From: Pedobacter sp. Leaf176
Lineage (GTDB): Bacteria; Bacteroidota; Bacteroidia; Sphingobacteriales; Sphingobacteriaceae
Length of the DNA stretch: 64,000 nt
Direction: 5' to 3'
NCBI RefSeq assembly: GCF_001424305.1
Contig: NZ_LMPD01000004.1
Location: 62,001 to 126,000 of the forward strand
Under the pieces are notes generated by a model, which made no database searches, was not told where the DNA came from, and was given only the letters and a program-made list of their open reading frames with translations. Of the stretch, positions 60,768 to 64,000 are shown piece after piece. Position 1 is the stretch's first letter. The number at the start of each line of letters is the position of its first letter. A program made the translations under genes and the position numbers.

Positions 60768-60864
60768 CGGTTCCCAGTTTACAATTGCCAATTTAGAAAG
60801 CATAACGCCAGTTAAAAATTGAACTAAATTCTTTGTTGGGCTTTGAGGGCCAGATAACGGTTGA
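60768..60864 (+). repeat. 97-bp direct repeat, copy B, overlapping the DUF58 gene end
   Basis: Matches copy A at 88 of 97 positions. Its last 41 bases are the functional 3' end of the DUF58 gene (stop at 60824-60826). Confidence 0.85.
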
Positions 60865-62170
60865 CCACATTTACAGTTAGTTTCTGTGGCGGCGTTAAAA
60901 TGGAAAGGATTCCGTGTTTATTTAACTCGAGTGTCATTAGCTTTTTCTCATAAATAAATTTCTCTGCAATGGTTTTATGGTAAATGCCTTCTAGATCTTT
61001 TGCAGGCTCGCTGCTTAAGATTTTCAGTTCCGTATTTTCGAAAAATACAACCAGCAACAAATGGTATTTTGAAATTCTTTTTAGATAGGGTATTTGCCTT
61101 TGCAGGGCAGATAAGCTTTCAAAATTGGTGAAGAAAACGACCAGACTTCGTTGTTTAATTACAGAACGAATGGTAGAATATAGCGCTTCCATATTGCTTT
61201 CCAGGTAACGCGTTTTCTCTTTATATAAAACCTGTATGATATGACCAAGTTGAGCTGCTTTCCGCTCCGCGGGAACCACAGTGCCAATTGTTTCAGATAG
61301 GGTAATCAATCCGGCTTTATCTTGTTTAAGCATCGCAACTTTTGACAGGGCGACACTTGCGTTTATGGCGTAATCCAATAAACTTAGACCCTCAAAAGGC
61401 ATACGCATGGTACGGGATTTATCGATTACACAATACACGTTTTGCGAGCGCTCATCGGTATATGTGTTCACCATTAAGCCTCCTTTTCTGGCCGTGGCTT
61501 TCCAATTAATCGTTCGAATATCATCACCACCTACATAATTTTTGATTTGATCGAATTCAGAACTTTGACCAACTTTTCTAATCTTCTTAACTCCGAATTC
61601 TGTTAAATGATTGGAAACAGCCATAAGCTCATACTGGCCTAAATTTATGAATGAAGGATAAACGGCAAGGATTTTGGCTCCATCGAAATTGTATCGCCTT
61701 TTTACCATGCCGATAGAAGAGGCTGTATAAACCCGAATAAAACCAAAATCGTATTCACCGCGTTTTGTAGGGCGTAAATTGTAGTGGATCGATTTTACAT
61801 CACCGGCTTTGAGGCTCAATCTGAAATCTTTATCGCGGAGTTGAAACTGAAATGGCACTTCATCGATAACCCTTAAATCAATCGCGAATCCATAACGATT
61901 TTTAACTTCAATTTGAATTGGATTTTCATCGCCGTTACTTAGCCTTTTGGAAGTTAAACGATGAACTTCAACCCCATTTTTGTTTCGGTATAAAATGAAA
62001 ATATCTAAAAATAATAAAGAAAATACCAGCCCTGTAGCGATTTCAGGTATTTCGCCAAGCCACCTGAAAAAGAACTTCAAAATAAAAAGTAGTACGCAAA
62101 AAGCCAATGCACCAAACAGGCGATCGGATAAAAAAAGGTTTGTGCAATACTGCTGAAAAATCTTTTTCAA
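60824..62170 (-). CDS. DUF58 domain protein
   Basis: 448 residues; starts with TTG at 62170, the first codon after an in-frame stop two codons before. Two membrane segments (~17-35, ~40-56), then a beta-rich part, LRPTKRGEYDFGFIRVYT. The DUF58 core is DQIKNYVGGDDIRTINWKATARKGGLMVNTY (~190-220), followed by a von Willebrand A-like domain from ~230 (YCVIDKSRTMRM, the MIDAS-like D.S). It pairs with the MoxR ATPase upstream. Such pairs are thought to act as chaperone modules in complex assembly; the client is unknown. Confidence 0.92.
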   Translation of the reverse strand: MKKIFQQYCTNLFLSDRLFGALAFCVLLFILKFFFRWLGEIPEIATGLVFSLLFLDIFILYRNKNGVEVHRLTSKRLSNGDENPIQIEVKNRYGFAIDLRVIDEVPFQFQLRDKDFRLSLKAGDVKSIHYNLRPTKRGEYDFGFIRVYTASSIGMVKRRYNFDGAKILAVYPSFINLGQYELMAVSNHLTEFGVKKIRKVGQSSEFDQIKNYVGGDDIRTINWKATARKGGLMVNTYTDERSQNVYCVIDKSRTMRMPFEGLSLLDYAINASVALSKVAMLKQDKAGLITLSETIGTVVPAERKAAQLGHIIQVLYKEKTRYLESNMEALYSTIRSVIKQRSLVVFFTNFESLSALQRQIPYLKRISKYHLLLVVFFENTELKILSSEPAKDLEGIYHKTIAEKFIYEKKLMTLELNKHGILSILTPPQKLTVNVVNRYLALKAQQRI

Positions 62171-62226
62171 ATGTTAAACTTATTTAGTACTAACTGGTAA
62201 CTGAAAATTGATAATTGAAAACAGAT

Positions 62227-63210
62227 CTACCTGGGTATTTCGAGTCTTTTAATAATTTGATTTACGATATCGGTAGTCGTTATGCCTTCCATTTCCTTTT
62301 CTGGAGATAGTAAGATCCGATGCGCCAGCACCGGAATGGCCACAGTAATAATGTCATCAGGCGTTACAAAGTCGCGATTTTGAATGGCAGCCAGGGCTTT
62401 TGCACTGTGTACAATTGCAAGCGATGCCCTCGGCGATGCACCTAAATAAAGAGATGGATTATTACGGGTTTCATTAACAATCTTTGCAATGAATTCCAGC
62501 AGTTTCGGTTCAACAAACAGGTTGCGGATAATGCCACGTGCAGCCTGAATTTGTGCCACCGATAAAACTGGTTTAACCTCTGCCAATAGCGTTTTATTTA
62601 CCAAAGCATGTTGCGCCATTAGGATTGCTGTTTCTTCTTCAAGTGAAGGGTATTTAATCTCTATTTTAAACAAAAACCTATCTAATTGCGCTTCAGGTAA
62701 ACGATAAGTTCCCTCCTGCTCAATCGGATTTTGAGTGGCTAAAACCATAAAGGGTTCGTCCATTTGGTAGGTTGTTCCGTCAATGGTAACCTGTCTTTCT
62801 TCCATCACTTCGAACAAAGCCGATTGTGTTTTTGCGGGTGCCCTATTAATTTCATCAACTAGAATAATGTTGCCAAATATCGGACCTCGTCTAAACTCAA
62901 AATCCCCTGTTTTCGTGTTGAAAATGGGTGTTCCCAATACATCAGAAGGCATTAAATCGGGCGTAAACTGTACCCTAGAAAATTGTGCGTCGATTGATTT
63001 TGCCAACAATTTTGCACTTAGGGTTTTAGCAACACCGGGCACACCTTCAATTAAAATATGACCATCGGCGAGCAAGCCTACAATCAAAAAATCGACAACC
63101 TGTTTTTGGCCAATGATAATGTTGCCCAGTGCACTTCGAATGTGGGTTACGGCTTCGTTTAGTGCACTTAAATCTGTTCGCGGGTTAAATTGTTGTTGTT
63201 CCTGCTCCAT
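62227..63210 (-). CDS. MoxR family AAA+ ATPase
   Basis: 327 residues. Walker A is GVPGVAKTLSAK (~56-67), and Walker B is NIILVDEINRAPAKTQSALFEVMEERQVT (~113-141). Sensor 1 is MVLATQNPIEQEG, and the arginine finger region reads LPEAQLDRFLFK. Other MoxR marks are LGASPRASLAIVHSAKALA (~253-271) and FVTPDDI. It overlaps the upstream gene by 26 bases and is followed by DUF58 after 57 bases, the standard MoxR-DUF58 arrangement, so co-transcription and a joint function are likely. Confidence 0.95.
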   Translation of the reverse strand: MEQEQQQFNPRTDLSALNEAVTHIRSALGNIIIGQKQVVDFLIVGLLADGHILIEGVPGVAKTLSAKLLAKSIDAQFSRVQFTPDLMPSDVLGTPIFNTKTGDFEFRRGPIFGNIILVDEINRAPAKTQSALFEVMEERQVTIDGTTYQMDEPFMVLATQNPIEQEGTYRLPEAQLDRFLFKIEIKYPSLEEETAILMAQHALVNKTLLAEVKPVLSVAQIQAARGIIRNLFVEPKLLEFIAKIVNETRNNPSLYLGASPRASLAIVHSAKALAAIQNRDFVTPDDIITVAIPVLAHRILLSPEKEMEGITTTDIVNQIIKRLEIPR

Positions 63211-64000
63211 TAGGCTTAGTATTTTTGTAAAACTGTTCTATAATATTGTTAAGGCCGATTAATTCTGCATCGCTAAATTCCGTAAAAGTTGGTATTTGCA
63301 AAAAATACCTGGTTAAAGTTTTGGCCAGCGTTTCATTAATCCCTGTTTTTAGCTGTAAAGTTTCTGCAAAATCACGCTGAATGTCATTTGTTTTAAGGTA
63401 GTAGCGGCTACGCAGGTGTTCCATTAAATAATTAATTTTCTTTTTGGCGATATCAAGGTTATTTCGCTCAGAGTAATATACGCTACCAACAACATGTGCA
63501 AATTCGACAGATGTATTTGTATAGGGGTCGGCTATGGGAATAACTCTTTGCCTGCGTTTTATATCATAAAAAACAAAAAGTAGTAAACTGAAAATACATA
63601 AGTAATAAGCATATTTCAGTTCAGGGTGTTTAAATAAAACCCGTAATAAATCTGTTTGTCCAGTTTTAGGTGTGGTGAAATATTCATCGTAAATTAAGGT
63701 TTTGGTTCCTTGCAAATAGCTGAGTGTTTTTGCAGCATATTCAGCTCCATATTTATCAAGCAAATTGAAATTACTGTAAAATCCTGGTCCGGCCATTAAA
63801 TAAAGGGCGCCTTTTCCAAAGCTATATTTTACAAAATTGACATGGTTATTTGCATCTATACCTAAAACTGTTGCTTTAGCAGTATCTATTTTACTAAAAT
63901 ATTGATTTCCAATACCTTTCTCAAATCCATAATTAACAACGGTTTTCAAGTTTGGATTGGTAAAATTTACGGAACTTCCATTTGGCGAAAATGAAACGGA
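63185..64000 (-). CDS. DUF4350 domain protein, C-terminal part (runs off the right edge)
   Basis: The frame is open to the window edge, so the 5' end is missing; a TTG at 63949 is only an internal codon. 271 codons seen. The first part (SVSFSPNG..., KYSFGKGALYLMAGPGFYSNFNLLDKYG) matches DUF4350, a GATase-like or membrane-linked domain. A membrane segment lies in YAYYLCIFSLLLFVFYDIKRR, then a helical cytoplasmic part. It precedes moxR with a 26-base overlap, and DUF4350-MoxR-DUF58 is a common order. Function unknown. Confidence 0.85.
   Translation of the reverse strand, partial: SVSFSPNGSSVNFTNPNLKTVVNYGFEKGIGNQYFSKIDTAKATVLGIDANNHVNFVKYSFGKGALYLMAGPGFYSNFNLLDKYGAEYAAKTLSYLQGTKTLIYDEYFTTPKTGQTDLLRVLFKHPELKYAYYLCIFSLLLFVFYDIKRRQRVIPIADPYTNTSVEFAHVVGSVYYSERNNLDIAKKKINYLMEHLRSRYYLKTNDIQRDFAETLQLKTGINETLAKTLTRYFLQIPTFTEFSDAELIGLNNIIEQFYKNTKPNGAGTTTI

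Noticed and set aside
59895..60864. Direct repeats as an ordinary transposon target duplication
   Set aside because: Target duplications are a few bases long; these are 97 bases, 9% diverged and contain a gene end.

Overview
The window looks like the chromosome of a Bacteroidota bacterium of the family Sphingobacteriaceae, most like Pedobacter. The AT-rich genes lack strong Shine-Dalgarno sequences, and several promoters fit the Bacteroidota -7 box TAnnTTTG. TonB/CarboxypepD_reg receptors, M61, M28 and S41 secreted peptidases, paired ECF sigma/anti-sigma genes, a glutaminyl-tRNA synthetase and a CarB without its C-terminal regulatory domain all fit. The species call is inference.

Layout. 1-4164: the end of a secreted S41 peptidase gene, then an ECF sigma / membrane anti-sigma / secreted repeat-protein operon, then an NTF2-like protein. 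4231-11153: aspS; a small-membrane-protein group (holin-like, YtxH, AI-2E permease); a sigma-54 activator that has lost its phospho-acceptor Asp; and a crotonase next to a free-standing B12-binding protein. 11353-24802: glnS, an amidase, an M49-type peptidase, an outer-membrane beta-barrel protein, an S41 peptidase and carB. 25012-31961: a vitamin region. It holds pnuC plus a NadR-type kinase behind a leader that ends in a strong terminator, then a TPP riboswitch with an unusual repeat insertion, a thiamine-type TonB receptor, a ThiE-like protein, a thiamine pyrophosphokinase and a GNAT protein. 32240-46941: peptidases (M28, M61, M14, PepT, rhomboid), a dipeptide epimerase and small enzymes, interspersed with palindromic intergenic repeats.

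47054-53932 is the most distinctive part. It is a complete, tightly spaced eboA-B-C-D-E-F cluster headed by a TMEM220-like membrane protein. Ebo genes are known from cyanobacterial scytonemin loci and from eustigmatophyte plastids; they are linked to building or moving an unidentified small molecule, which has not been established for this lineage.

54130-58646 holds an OmpA-like lipoprotein and a second ECF sigma / anti-sigma / secreted-protein operon that mirrors the first: an 8-bp gene overlap, TTG sigma starts and a shared anti-sigma N-terminus. 58827-64000 has a nucleoid-associated protein, a REP-associated tyrosine transposase (RAYT) locus and a DUF4350-MoxR-DUF58 operon. The RAYT locus sits between two 97-bp direct repeats, and both contain the 3' end of the DUF58 gene. 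No tRNA, rRNA, CRISPR or prophage was seen.
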